A stretch of DNA of 64,000 nt from DATFVA01 sp963774455 (GCA_963774455.1 CAVZFD010000002.1:1-64000); one strand, 5' to 3'; counted from the stretch's first letter, positions 1 to 8,988 are shown. A program made the numbers and translations. The notes: generated by a model from the sequence alone, not told the origin.

Positions 1-2
1 TT

Positions 3-95
3 ATCTATAGCAATATCAAACCACAGTGGATTCCATGGTTCAGAAAAATGAAAATTTGGGCCATGGTAATCAGTCCCTTTCTGTATAAATCTTAA
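3..95 (+). CDS. 3' end of an unidentified gene (partial)
   Basis: Thirty sense codons followed by TAA at 93-95, open to the left window edge. The peptide is rich in Trp, Phe, Ile and Lys (it contains KPQWIPWFRKMKIWAM), which looks like a real protein end rather than noise. A short inverted repeat (CTTAATC / GATTAAG, 91-110) overlaps the stop and could be part of a terminator, but there is no T-run. I do not recognise the family. Too short to be sure it is coding. Confidence 0.3.
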   Translation: MYSNIKPQWIPWFRKMKIWAMVISPFLYKS

Positions 96-349
96 TCACT
101 CCTGATTAAGTAGGGCCGGTGTTAACTTTCGGGTTGTACCGGTTTCTGAGTTTTTAGGGGTAACTGAAATACAAAACTTTTACTGATTGAAATCCTACTT
201 TTTCTTACCATTAAATTATCAATCAAACGATTATTCTTGCGTCTCATCATATAGATTTCTAAATTCAATGAGCTTTAATTATGAAAAGGTTACGGGGTCC
301 TATGAATATTTTTCTTCTGCTATAAAAATTAGTACCACAGGAGTATGCT
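96..349. other. Intergenic region, no gene seen
   Basis: AT-rich stretch upstream of the first secreted protein. An open frame at 187-396 overlaps the start of that gene in another frame, has no good ribosome binding site and no family resemblance, and is taken as chance. A promoter for the gene at 350 must lie here, but I cannot pick out a convincing one. Confidence 0.5.
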
Positions 350-2251
350 ATGAAAAAATTGGTACTCTTTTTCTTCTTGTCTTTAGGTATTTGTAATTCG
401 CAATACGCTGAAATCCGCTATGTCAGCCATTCCGGCAGCAGCACTCCACCATACACCAGCTGGGAAACAGCAGCAGATTCAATAATGAGTGCGATAAATA
501 TCTCTTCTTTTGGTGATACGATTTACGTTGCAAATGGCGTTTATGAAGAACAGGTTGTAATGATCCCCGGTTTATCGCTGATAGGTGCGGGGATGGACAG
601 CTGTGTGATTGATACAAGGGATTTGGTTAACTCGGTGAGTTTTGCCTCAGTAAGTTTTACTGATAGCTGTCTATTGAAGGGATTTGAGATAAAGGTTTAC
701 TATACTTCGGATAAAGGAAGGGGTATAAATGCAACCGGAAGTAGTAATGGGGAGATTACTCAAAACAGAATTAATACTGGTGGAGCCGGTTTTTTTGTTA
801 ACAACAATGATACCAGTGCACATCCTGAGATTAGGATATATGACAATATTTTTAGTAGCCTTAGTCAAGGCATCCATCTTTTTAATTCTGATGCAGTCGT
901 TAGAAAAAATATTATCTCTACAGATCCGAACTCGCAGAATATAATTATCGCAGGTGTAACCATAGAAGCATTCTATTTTAATTATTCTCCGCTTATTGAT
1001 TCAAATACTGTTATTACAAACGGCGTGCATTTATATTCGACTATACATATGGGGATATATAAATCATTTGGGACAAAACCAGTGATAACAAATAATATAA
1101 TTTTATTAAATGGAGAGAAGACTACCGGTATGACTTTGAGTTATTCAGACTCTGGTAAAGTATTTAACAATTTAATAGTTGCAGACTCATACTACGACGG
1201 GATTTCTAACACTGGTATTCACTACCTAAAATTATATAATAACTATATTGCCGGAAACCCTCATCATCAGGCAACAAATCATTATGCAATAGAAATTGGA
1301 CCGGATAATGAAGTAAAAAATAATGTAATCTCTAATGCTGAAAATGGAATTGGAACCTGGGAGGCGGGAAACCTTATTGTTCAGTATAACAACCTCTGGA
1401 ATAATGAAGTCAATTATTTGGGTTTTACTGGGGACACAACCAATCTCTCAGTTGACCCTATGGTGGTAAATGATGACACAAGCAAAGGAGAACTGGATTA
1501 CCACCTTCAGATGTTCTCTCCTTTAATTGACAGAGGTGACCCGAATATCCTGGATAAAGACAGTACAAGAAGTGATATAGGGCTTTATGGAGGACCATTC
1601 GGGGAAAGCTACAATTACCAGGACCTCCCTCCCCGGGCACCTGTTAACATTTATGCCTCAGTAGATACTGATTATATCCTGATAAGATGGAATAAGAACA
1701 CAGAGGCTGACATAAATCATTATAACCTCTACAGGGATACAACAGAGAACTTCACAGCAGATTCAACAACTTTTGTTGCCACTGTTGAAGATACCTTTTA
1801 TCTGCATATAATCCCCCAGGGAATAAATAATCTTTACTTTAAGCTTACAGCAGAGGATAACCAGGGAAATGTCTCTGATCCCTCAGAGGAACTCCATATT
1901 GTCCTTACAGGCACAAAGAACAATGAACAGTTTACAATTAACAGTTACAGGTTATTCCAGAACTACCCTAATCCCTTCAACCCCACTACCAGGATAGGCT
2001 ACAGGTTAAAGGAAAGAGGATATGTCAAGCTATATGTATATGACATAAAAGGTGAACTTGTAGAAACACTGGTTAATAAGACACAGGACAGGGGCTATTA
2101 TGAAGTGGAGTTTACGGGATCTTCATCAGGTGGCACAGAATCCACGGTTCAGAGACTTGCATCAGGCATTTATATCTACCAGATATTAGTACAGAATGGA
2201 CACAACATTCCCGTCTTCTCAGATATGAAGAAGATGGTCTATCTCAAATAA
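350..2251 (+). CDS. Secreted right-handed beta-helix protein with T9SS sorting domain
   Basis: 633 aa. A signal peptide covers about residues 1-18 (MKKLVLFFFLSLGICNS). Residues about 25-400 are a repetitive Asn/Gly/Ile-rich region of the NosD/pectate-lyase beta-helix type (repeated 'NN.I...' turns; early motifs DTIYVANGVYEE and SLIGAG). Residues about 430-520 look like a fibronectin-III-like module (PRAPVNIYASVDTDYILIRW). The last ~90 residues are a type IX secretion C-terminal sorting domain (FQNYPNPFNPTTRIGYRL, then KLYVYDIKGELV and ASGIYIY). The protein is expected to be exported across the outer membrane and attached to or released from the surface. The start is supported by AGGAG at 338-342. 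The next gene follows 16 bases later and is of similar type, so the two are probably co-transcribed. The substrate or ligand is not predictable. Confidence 0.85.
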   Translation: MKKLVLFFFLSLGICNSQYAEIRYVSHSGSSTPPYTSWETAADSIMSAINISSFGDTIYVANGVYEEQVVMIPGLSLIGAGMDSCVIDTRDLVNSVSFASVSFTDSCLLKGFEIKVYYTSDKGRGINATGSSNGEITQNRINTGGAGFFVNNNDTSAHPEIRIYDNIFSSLSQGIHLFNSDAVVRKNIISTDPNSQNIIIAGVTIEAFYFNYSPLIDSNTVITNGVHLYSTIHMGIYKSFGTKPVITNNIILLNGEKTTGMTLSYSDSGKVFNNLIVADSYYDGISNTGIHYLKLYNNYIAGNPHHQATNHYAIEIGPDNEVKNNVISNAENGIGTWEAGNLIVQYNNLWNNEVNYLGFTGDTTNLSVDPMVVNDDTSKGELDYHLQMFSPLIDRGDPNILDKDSTRSDIGLYGGPFGESYNYQDLPPRAPVNIYASVDTDYILIRWNKNTEADINHYNLYRDTTENFTADSTTFVATVEDTFYLHIIPQGINNLYFKLTAEDNQGNVSDPSEELHIVLTGTKNNEQFTINSYRLFQNYPNPFNPTTRIGYRLKERGYVKLYVYDIKGELVETLVNKTQDRGYYEVEFTGSSSGGTESTVQRLASGIYIYQILVQNGHNIPVFSDMKKMVYLK

Positions 2252-2267
2252 TAAGGGAGAATTAGTG

Positions 2268-5200
2268 ATGAAGGGAATCTTAAGAATACTTTTTTTAATT
2301 CTTCTTGCAGCAATATTCTGCAATGAGCAAGATCTGGCCCAGGAAAATCCAACTTCTTCGTCGGAGTTTCCGGTGGGGACTTATCTCAGCAGTCATTCAC
2401 GTACATCAGAAGCGATGTATAATACACTGAGAGGGTCAGGATTAAATACGGTTGTGCAATATGCTTCCGATCAGACCCGTTCACATCTTTCGGAATTTAA
2501 CCTGATAGCTTATAACCAGGATCACCAGAACGACTGGATAAACCATTACGCAACAGGTTATTATTCAAAATGGGAAGCTGAAGAGAATCAGACCAGCCCT
2601 GGAATGATCGGTGTAAAACATCAAAACGGTCAACAGGCTCAGTGGAAAGGAAAGCAATGCTGGTCTACACAATATGTCACTGCGCCTGCCGGTTCTCTGA
2701 TGTATGGGCCTCACTATACCCAGGCAAAAAATTACAGGAGATCATTCTGGGGCAGCGGCAGTGTCTCATATACTGCAAGATTCAATATGGCCTTAGATAA
2801 AAACGGGGTTCAGGAAGACGAAGATGTTTGCAGGATATATGTCAGAGTCAGGCACATTAAATACGAAAACAATGTTGAAGTGGGAACCTTTGTAGATAAT
2901 TTAGGTAGTCCTGTGACAATAAAAGCTTCAGCATTTACCGATGATAATTTCAAAGAATTCAGTATTAGTCCATACGATTATGCTCAATACCGTAATTATC
3001 TTTCAGATCAAATCCGGGGAGGTGATAACGCAAATAGTGGTACATCTTACGATGACACACAGATCAACACAGGCGTGGAATTTTGTGTTGAATGGTTAAG
3101 AAGTGATAATTTGTGTACCCTGTATATTGATAACGTTGAAGTTTATGATAATCTGGGATGGAATAATTATATTGATCCTCAAAACCATGATGAAGTAATC
3201 CTAAACATCAAGCAGCAGGCGGCAGATTTTGATTCACCGGATTGGGCAAATCTAAAATACTGGTATTCACAGGATGAACCTCAATCGCTGGATTCTTATA
3301 CTCCGATGAGAATTGTGGACTCACTTGTATATGATGAGGTAGGCATACACCTTGTATCCTCATTCTTCCCAAATTATAATGTTCTCGTCAACGGGGATTC
3401 GCAAATGGTGCATTATTTCAGGGAGGTAAACCCCGAACATTTAATGATAGATTACTATCCCTTCACTGCCGAATATCATCCAATTCGCCCTGAGAAACTT
3501 GAAATCGTAAGGAATATATTCCAGCTGACTTCGTCTATACAAAACGGATTTTGGTATGTGGCTCAGACCTATGGCTTTAAGGATTCCCTGGGACTGTGGA
3601 ATGGTTCCCGAAGGCCTGATTCATCTGAACTCAAAGCAGTGGTAATGCTTGCCCTTGCCCACGGCTCCAAAGGAATATTTTTCTGGAATTATGATTCTTA
3701 TCCTGTCATAATTAATAGTGTCTCCGGCATTTATGACTGTATTGTGGGATCATCCGATAATAATTATGCCCCGTCGGAAATATATTACCTGATACAGAAT
3801 AACCTGGCACCCAGGTTAAAGTCAACTCTCGGGAATAAACTTTCCGGACTCGAGTACACAGGTAATTCTCTGCGTGCTAAATATTTCGTACCTACAGATG
3901 ACCCATCAAACCAGACTTATGAATATTTAACCTTACCTTATTATCAGGCAGCAACTACAATGAACTGGCACGCCGGATTCTTCAGTCGGGATGGATACAG
4001 TGATGACAAATACTTTTTCCTGGTGAATCTGCTGCCTAATACCCCGAAATCTGTTCCGGTTAAAGTCACTCCTCCTGTGTCTGGATTTTATAATTACAGG
4101 TTCAAGAATTATGAAGGTCAATTTGACACCACCTTCTTTACCGGATCATATCTAACCTATGTGCTTCATCATCCTGCAGGAGAAGGGTATCTTTATGAAG
4201 TTGCCCCTGTTGTAAAATATGGAGGGAAACTGTACGCCAACGATACTATAAGTTCTAATACGACTCTCTATGAAGATATGACTGTTGAAAATGGAGCTAC
4301 TCTTACCGTAAATGCAACATATGAATGCTACGGAAATATCTATACTAAAGGAAACGGAAAAATAGTTACAACAAACGGAGGCACAATAAATTTCCATAAC
4401 GGGAAAGGTATTATTGCAGGAGGTTATCCCCAGCTGATCGGAACATCTGCACATAAACTGACTCTCGATTTTGGTTCAGAAAATAGTGGTTCGGGTGTTC
4501 AGTTACTTCAAAATTCACAATTTATTATGAATTACTGCATTCTTAAAAATGCTGTTAACCTTGTGTCCTGTAATTTTCCGCAATTTCAGACATCAATAAA
4601 TCATTGTGAATTTCAAAATACCAGCGGCTACGCCGTAAGCCTTTCCGGCACATCGACAAGAGTGCCGGGAATAAATTACTGCACCTTTACCAACACAGAT
4701 TATGGGATTTTTGGTGCCGGTCAAAGTTCATTTACGATAAGCTATGATACATTCACAGATAACAAAATTGCAATTAATCTAAGCCAGGTATCTAACCCAG
4801 ATATTATAGGAAATTCTATTTCATCTGATCTTAATTCTGATCCCGGTATTCAATTAAGCAGCTGCGGAGGGAATATCAGGGCAAATACTATATCAGGTCA
4901 CAGTATCGGCATATCTCTGGCAAATTCATCTCCCCAGATAGGAGACAACCAGATTGAGGATAACTATGTAAATGGGATTTATATCGGTGCTGGATCGGCT
5001 CCTGATTTGAGAGGAGCTTTGGTAGGCATATACCCTAAAAATTATCCTATCTCCGGTTATAACCTAATTCAGAACAATGGCGGGTACCGACTACCTTATA
5101 AGAATGATGATGGATCGGAAATTTATTTTGGTAATTCCAATATCTTATTAAATTATGGCTGTAATTATATTGCGGATAATAGGACAGCATCTCCTCCGCT

Positions 5201-5786
5201 TGTGACCACGCTTTATCTGATGAATGGATCAACTACAACAGAAGTCATCCTGGCAGCGGATAATGCGTGGGGAGATACCGTGTATTCCTCTCGCTTTGGT
5301 AACCTGGCAGTAAACTTTACTCCATATAACGATACTATCTGTCCTCTGTCCCAATCAGGAGATATGCTCATAATGTCGGATAATGACGGGAATACTCTTG
5401 ATACGCTATATTCGGCAGGTACACCAGCCTATACTCCAACCGCCACAGATCTGCAGTATTCAGAGGCGGAAGAAGATATGATAAATAAGGATTATGCCTC
5501 AGCCGATGTAATATATAATGGTATTATTTCGAATTCACCCGGTTCGGTAAACAGCCAGAACGCATATCTAAATCTATATAAATCAAAAAGACTTCAGAAC
5601 GCCGACAGTACATCTTTGGCATCATTAAGAAATATGTTCACTTCAAACCTCGGAAGTATTACTGATTCGGTGATGGAGAAAGTAGTAAGTCAGCTCTCCC
5701 TGCTTACATTGGTAAATCAGAGGCAATATCCTCAGGCCATAAACGGATTTGCCGATATAATACTTCAGAATCCCGAGACAGAATAG
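2268..5786 (+). CDS. Large secreted beta-helix protein, cut by in-frame TAG before its sorting domain
   Basis: About 1172 aa. ATG 2268 is preferred over the adjacent GTG 2265 because AGGGAGA at 2253-2259 then lies at normal spacing. There is an N-terminal signal peptide (GILRILFLILLAAIFC). Residues ~30-640 hold a region with many Trp/Tyr and acidic motifs (YWYSQDEPQ, GFWYVAQTYG, SKGIFFWNYDSY) that resembles a glycoside-hydrolase-like barrel; the family is uncertain. Residues ~680-960 are a parallel beta-helix. The frame ends at TAG 5784-5786, but the same frame stays open for 153 more codons and carries the T9SS tail (next entry). As read, the product would be exported to the periplasm but lack the signal for surface sorting. 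This is either a recent nonsense mutation, a base error, or readthrough. Confidence 0.8.
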   Translation: MKGILRILFLILLAAIFCNEQDLAQENPTSSSEFPVGTYLSSHSRTSEAMYNTLRGSGLNTVVQYASDQTRSHLSEFNLIAYNQDHQNDWINHYATGYYSKWEAEENQTSPGMIGVKHQNGQQAQWKGKQCWSTQYVTAPAGSLMYGPHYTQAKNYRRSFWGSGSVSYTARFNMALDKNGVQEDEDVCRIYVRVRHIKYENNVEVGTFVDNLGSPVTIKASAFTDDNFKEFSISPYDYAQYRNYLSDQIRGGDNANSGTSYDDTQINTGVEFCVEWLRSDNLCTLYIDNVEVYDNLGWNNYIDPQNHDEVILNIKQQAADFDSPDWANLKYWYSQDEPQSLDSYTPMRIVDSLVYDEVGIHLVSSFFPNYNVLVNGDSQMVHYFREVNPEHLMIDYYPFTAEYHPIRPEKLEIVRNIFQLTSSIQNGFWYVAQTYGFKDSLGLWNGSRRPDSSELKAVVMLALAHGSKGIFFWNYDSYPVIINSVSGIYDCIVGSSDNNYAPSEIYYLIQNNLAPRLKSTLGNKLSGLEYTGNSLRAKYFVPTDDPSNQTYEYLTLPYYQAATTMNWHAGFFSRDGYSDDKYFFLVNLLPNTPKSVPVKVTPPVSGFYNYRFKNYEGQFDTTFFTGSYLTYVLHHPAGEGYLYEVAPVVKYGGKLYANDTISSNTTLYEDMTVENGATLTVNATYECYGNIYTKGNGKIVTTNGGTINFHNGKGIIAGGYPQLIGTSAHKLTLDFGSENSGSGVQLLQNSQFIMNYCILKNAVNLVSCNFPQFQTSINHCEFQNTSGYAVSLSGTSTRVPGINYCTFTNTDYGIFGAGQSSFTISYDTFTDNKIAINLSQVSNPDIIGNSISSDLNSDPGIQLSSCGGNIRANTISGHSIGISLANSSPQIGDNQIEDNYVNGIYIGAGSAPDLRGALVGIYPKNYPISGYNLIQNNGGYRLPYKNDDGSEIYFGNSNILLNYGCNYIADNRTASPPLVTTLYLMNGSTTTEVILAADNAWGDTVYSSRFGNLAVNFTPYNDTICPLSQSGDMLIMSDNDGNTLDTLYSAGTPAYTPTATDLQYSEAEEDMINKDYASADVIYNGIISNSPGSVNSQNAYLNLYKSKRLQNADSTSLASLRNMFTSNLGSITDSVMEKVVSQLSLLTLVNQRQYPQAINGFADIILQNPETE

Positions 5787-5810
5787 GCTATTTTTGCTGA
5801 AATAGATGCG

Positions 5811-6245
5811 ATGACAACATCTCTTCTAGCAGGGAACAGTAATGATACTACATTAGGCAAAGGACTTACCAAAGGTCTTCTGGTCAAAGGCTTCAAAGAT
5901 TACCAGGACAGGATAAATCAGCTTATTCATAAAAAATTCGGCGTTGAAACAGACACAAAAGAGGAGCAGATAATTCCGGCAAGGTACTCTTTGTATAATA
6001 ATTACCCTAATCCCTTCAACCCGACAACTACTCTCAGGTTTGATATACCTGAGAGAACAAACGTTGAGCTGGTTGTTTATGATATTCTCGGAAGAAGGGT
6101 TAAATCATTGGTGAATAATGAAGTGAAAAACCCGGGAAGGTATGAAGTCGCCTTTAATGCGAGTTCTCTGGCAAGCGGCGTGTATATATATAAACTGACA
6201 ACGAAAAATTATTCTCAGGCAAGAAAGATGCTGCTGCTGAAGTGA
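5811..6245 (+). pseudogene. Detached T9SS sorting domain of the preceding gene
   Basis: In the same frame as 2268-5786, separated only by TAG 5784-5786 and eight sense codons. The fragment carries a linker followed by the classic sorting domain: YNNYPNPFNPTTTLRFDIP near residue 60, VYDILGRRVKSLV, and a final ASGVYIYKLTT...KMLLLK. It has no signal peptide, so as a separate protein it could not be exported. The first ATG (5811) has no ribosome binding site. It is therefore best read as the C-terminus of one original gene, 2268-6245 (1325 sense codons if the TAG is replaced). A terminator follows directly. Confidence 0.85.
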
Positions 6246-6250
6246 TTTTA

Positions 6251-6316
6251 AAAGGCTGTCTCTAAAATTAGATCTCTAAATAGTTCGGAATGGCAGTTTT
6301 GAGACAGCCTTTTTTT
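6251..6316 (+). terminator. Rho-independent terminator after the T9SS gene pair
   Basis: Inverted repeat AAAGGCTGTCTC (6251-6262) and GAGACAGCCTTT (6301-6312), a perfect 12-base stem with a long AT-rich loop, running into eight T residues. It lies just after the TGA of the sorting-domain fragment. Confidence 0.8.
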
Positions 6317-6421
6317 TATTACATCTGGAATAACAATACCTCCCGGGGGTTCATATCATGGTTTTTGGACTTGTGGTATTTGATCTTATGCCTTATTTTT
6401 GCAGTTGAAAGGAGAATACCT

Positions 6422-6964
6422 ATGTTAATGATTGAAGATGTGGAATTGACTCCCAATCCACAAGCCTTAAAGTTTATATTGAATGAGAAGTTATTAAATC
6501 TGGAAACCAGGCAGTTTCCGGATCGGGAATCGGCAAAGGATGATCCTCTTGCTGCCGGTATATTTAAAATAGAAGGTGTTGTTTCTGTTTTTTATATGGA
6601 TAAATTCGTTACGATTGAGAAAACCCAGAAAACCAGCTGGGGACAGATACAGAAACCGTTAATTGAGTTTGTTAAAGATTTTGATAAGAGTCAAATTCCT
6701 GCTGAAAAAGAGGTTCAGCCGTTTAATGGAAATGATAATGAATTGCTTAAGCAGATAAATTCATTGCTTGACCAGCGGGTAAGACCTGCACTTGCCGGAG
6801 ACGGAGGAGGACTTGAAGTACTGGGTTTGGACGGCTATACGGTGAAAATCCGTTACCAGGGCGCCTGCGGAAGCTGCCCCAGTTCTATAAGCGGAACACT
6901 CATGGCTATTGAAGGGCTGCTTAAAAGAGATATACATCCATCCCTTGAGGTAGTCCCAGCATAA
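6422..6964 (+). CDS. NifU-like Fe-S cluster scaffold/carrier (Nfu family)
   Basis: 180 aa from ATG 6422, chosen because AAGGAGA at 6410-6416 sits just upstream. A longer open frame from 6290 would start inside the upstream terminator. The N-terminal ~85 residues match the Nfu N-terminal domain (TPNPQALKFILNEKLL; later GVVSVFYMDKFVTI). Residues ~105-180 are the NifU C-terminal domain with the cluster-binding CxxC in GACGSCPSS preceded by RPALAGDGGGLEVLG. The family assembles or carries 4Fe-4S clusters to apoproteins in the cytosol. It stands alone between two terminators, so it is probably monocistronic. Confidence 0.92.
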   Translation: MLMIEDVELTPNPQALKFILNEKLLNLETRQFPDRESAKDDPLAAGIFKIEGVVSVFYMDKFVTIEKTQKTSWGQIQKPLIEFVKDFDKSQIPAEKEVQPFNGNDNELLKQINSLLDQRVRPALAGDGGGLEVLGLDGYTVKIRYQGACGSCPSSISGTLMAIEGLLKRDIHPSLEVVPA

Positions 6965-6993
6965 ATCTTTTCTTAGGTACTCACTGATATTAG

Positions 6994-7027
6994 GGGAAGG
7001 AATTTTGATATTTCTTCCCTTTTTTTA
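6994..7027 (+). terminator. Terminator after the NifU-like gene
   Basis: GGGAAG (6995-7000) pairs with CTTCCC (7014-7019), with added A/T pairs, followed by a T-run at 7020-7026. Confidence 0.7.
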
Positions 7028-7047
7028 TTCTGTTCGCCTGTTCGTCA

Positions 7048-7077
7048 ATAAAAAACCCGGAACGAATTATTCCGGGG
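7048..7077 (-). terminator. Strong minus-strand terminator
   Basis: Perfect 7-base stem CCCGGAA (7056-7062) / TTCCGGG (7070-7076) with a 7-base loop. The A-run at 7048-7055 reads as a T-run only on the minus strand. It therefore ends a minus-strand transcript, and the only candidate gene in front of it is the 29-aa frame at 7104-7193. Confidence 0.75.
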
Positions 7078-7103
7078 TTAAAAGATTCTTTGTTGTTTTA
7101 GTA

Positions 7104-7193
7104 TCAGGCCAAAAGTTCTATATCAACTTCCGAATCATCCTCAAAATCATCATCGAAGAACATTTGCCCAACTTTACCGGGAAGACATGACAT
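7104..7193 (-). CDS. Putative 29-aa acidic small protein
   Basis: ATG on the minus strand at 7193, TGA at 7104-7106. The peptide begins MSCLPGKVGQMF, then has a run of Asp/Glu (FFDDDFEDDSEVD) and ends IELLA. There is no clear ribosome binding site before the ATG; an internal ATG (MFFDDD) is a possible alternative start. The support is the well-formed minus-strand terminator 27 bases after the stop, with no other minus-strand gene nearby. I do not recognise it. It could be a real small protein, a peptide precursor, or the tail of a decayed gene (the frame is closed by a stop six codons upstream). Confidence 0.4.
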   Translation of the reverse strand: MSCLPGKVGQMFFDDDFEDDSEVDIELLA

Positions 7194-7390
7194 TGAAGGT
7201 CCACGGACAGTTCATGGATAAAATAGAGTAATAAGAATTTAAAAAGTGAACTTGTTAACACAAGTGAGTATCAGGAAAAGTCAGTAACCGACGATTTCGT
7301 GATTTAGTAGTAAAAAGAAGTTAATAAAAAATCCATTAGAATCAAGGATTTATTTTAAGATACGGTAGAGAAATTCCCGGTGTGTGATAT
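7194..7390. other. Intergenic, possible promoter region for the small minus-strand gene
   Basis: No gene seen. It contains an imperfect palindrome ACTTGTTAACACAAGT near 7250-7266 and AT-rich boxes that could serve minus-strand transcription toward 7193. Nothing firm. Confidence 0.3.
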
Positions 7391-7417
7391 GAAAAAAGCG
7401 GTCAATGCCGCTCTTTT
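7391..7417 (-). terminator. Terminator after the 54-aa gene
   Basis: AGCGG (7397-7401) / CCGCT (7408-7412) with a 6-base loop. The A-run at 7392-7397 is a T-run on the minus strand. It starts a few bases after the TAA of the 54-aa gene. Confidence 0.7.
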
Positions 7418-7420
7418 CGT

Positions 7421-7585
7421 TTATTTAAGGTCTGTAACTTTGCTGATATCGTCAATTTTAACGAATTTTTCGTTGAATTTGTACGAGCCTTTCGAAGTTT
7501 TAACTGTCTTAATAAGTTTTACACTTATTCCGTCATTCTTTTTCTTCGACTTTGCTTTATCTGCAAAACTTTGTTGTTTGGCCAT
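7421..7585 (-). CDS. Small basic protein of 54 aa
   Basis: ATG at 7585 preceded by a clear ribosome binding site (CAGGAGAAT read on the minus strand), TAA at 7421-7423, and a terminator right behind. The product is very Lys-rich: MAKQQSFADKAKSKKKNDGI, then VKLIKTVKTSKGSYKF and FVKIDDISKV. Its size, the MAK... start and the K-rich pattern recall the small ribosome-associated DUF4295-type proteins of Bacteroidota, but the match is loose and that assignment is only a guess. The charge suggests nucleic-acid or ribosome binding. It is probably its own transcription unit. Confidence 0.8.
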   Translation of the reverse strand: MAKQQSFADKAKSKKKNDGISVKLIKTVKTSKGSYKFNEKFVKIDDISKVTDLK

Positions 7586-7745
7586 TTTATTCTCCTGAAT
7601 TAAGGGTGATAAATATAGAAAATCTAAATCTTAAATAAAAGGTGGTTAAAAGGAAAACTTTTCGCCGAGGAAAAGGTAAGTGATTACGTAAATACTAAAA
7701 ACTTAAAAAACTCAGAACTTATTCTGGATTATTTTCATTTGTTGC

Positions 7746-8213
7746 TCAGATCACATCGACAAATTTTGCGTTTACTAATTCCGCCAGATCCAGGGGAGAG
7801 ATTTCGATTTGCATTCCCCTGATTCCCGCACTAATATTGATTTTTTCAATAATTTGTGCTGTTTCCTCAATAAATACAGGATATTCTTTTTTCATTCCAA
7901 TGGGTGAGCAGCCTCCCCTGATATATCCGGTCAATGGAAGAAGTTCAGTCAGCTTAATCATTTCAACTTTTTTGCTTCCACTGGCAGAGGCAGCCTTTTT
8001 CAGATCAAGTTCCTGGTTAACAGGAATACAGAATACTAGTATTATTCCTTTTTCATTTCTTGTAACCAGGGTTTTAAACACAGAATCCTCATTAACATTT
8101 ATTTTCCTTGCAACGGAAGTGCCGCTAAGGTCATTTTCATTCACTTCGTATTCAAAGGTCCTAAATGGGATTTTACGGGCTTCGACAATCCTGACCGCAT
8201 TTGTCTTAGTCAT
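7746..8213 (-). CDS. ybaK: YbaK/ProX-type aminoacyl-tRNA deacylase
   Basis: 155 aa from ATG 8213 (MTKTNAVRIVEARKIPF), which fits the family N-terminus; the frame is open ten codons further upstream but these are unlikely to be used. Typical YbaK motifs are present: SVFKTLVTRN, the catalytic-site lysine region, FCIPVNQELDLKKAA, and GYIRGGCSPIGMKK. The family hydrolyses mischarged tRNA, chiefly Cys-tRNA(Pro), as a free-standing editing enzyme in the cytosol. Its start overlaps the end of the upstream ABC ATPase gene by eight bases, so it is translated from the same minus-strand message, although its role seems unrelated to transport. Confidence 0.9.
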   Translation of the reverse strand: MTKTNAVRIVEARKIPFRTFEYEVNENDLSGTSVARKINVNEDSVFKTLVTRNEKGIILVFCIPVNQELDLKKAASASGSKKVEMIKLTELLPLTGYIRGGCSPIGMKKEYPVFIEETAQIIEKINISAGIRGMQIEISPLDLAELVNAKFVDVI

Positions 8214-8988
8214 TGGGGTCAAAACTATTTTTAAAGTCATCAAAGTTAAGATCGTAACTTTCAGATTTTAACAAAAATCTGGAATATGGGTGTTTTGGTG
8301 AATTGAAGATATCCTCAGTATTTCCTTTTTCAACCAGTCTGCCTTTGTAAATAATCATTACCTCATCACATAATTTTCGAAGAAGTCGAATGTTGTGAGC
8401 AATGACTATTAAAGTAATGTTATACTCATTTTTTATTCTTTGAAAGAGCTTCAGGAAGTTCAGCTGGGATTCCGGATCCTGGGCAGAGAAAGGTTCATCA
8501 AGGATCAGGACATCCGGTTCGACAGCCAGAAGCCTTGCCAGTGCTGCTCTCTGCTGCTCGCCTCCGCTGAGTTCATATCCCTTCCTTTCCCATAAGTCGG
8601 GCGGAAAATCAAGTGACTGAAACAATCTTATCCTTCTTTCTTCCATCCCCGTCTTACCTGCTTTTATTTTAACTGCTTCGTCTACAACTTGCCTTACATT
8701 CCTGAAAGGGTTTAGTATCTCACCATTGTTCTGAAATAAAATCTGCACGGTCACAGGTTTCTGTTCTTTAGATGGATTAAGATCGAAATTTATTTCACCT
8801 CCCGTCGGACTTATAATTCCTGCCAGAAGTTTTCCCAGTGTAGTCTTACCGCTTCCGGATTCTCCTGCAATACCCAGGGCTTTGTACTTTTCGAGTTCAA
8901 AAGAAATGTCATCAAGAATTGATAATTTACCATCTGCCCCCTTAACACTGTACGAAAGGTTATTTACACGAAGCAGTTTATTCTTCAT
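8206..8988 (-). CDS. Peptide ABC transporter ATPase (DppF/OppF-like)
   Basis: 260 aa. Walker A GESGSGKTT at ~42, signature LSGGEQQRAALARLL near 140, Walker B VLILDEPFSAQD, switch His in VIAHN. The C-terminal segment NSPKHPYSRFLL is the oligopeptide/dipeptide ATPase C-terminal motif (Oligo_HPY). It energises import of peptides or nickel-type substrates through the permeases encoded divergently at 11484-13725. It overlaps the partner ATPase by four bases (ATGA). Confidence 0.9.
   Translation of the reverse strand: MKNKLLRVNNLSYSVKGADGKLSILDDISFELEKYKALGIAGESGSGKTTLGKLLAGIISPTGGEINFDLNPSKEQKPVTVQILFQNNGEILNPFRNVRQVVDEAVKIKAGKTGMEERRIRLFQSLDFPPDLWERKGYELSGGEQQRAALARLLAVEPDVLILDEPFSAQDPESQLNFLKLFQRIKNEYNITLIVIAHNIRLLRKLCDEVMIIYKGRLVEKGNTEDIFNSPKHPYSRFLLKSESYDLNFDDFKNSFDPND

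Noticed and set aside
187..396. 69-codon frame before the first secreted protein
   Set aside because: No ribosome binding site, overlaps the well-supported start at 350 in another frame, composition unlike a real protein.
6290..6421. Longer N-terminus for the NifU-like protein
   Set aside because: It would start inside the terminator of the previous gene; ATG 6422 has a proper ribosome binding site and matches the family N-terminus.
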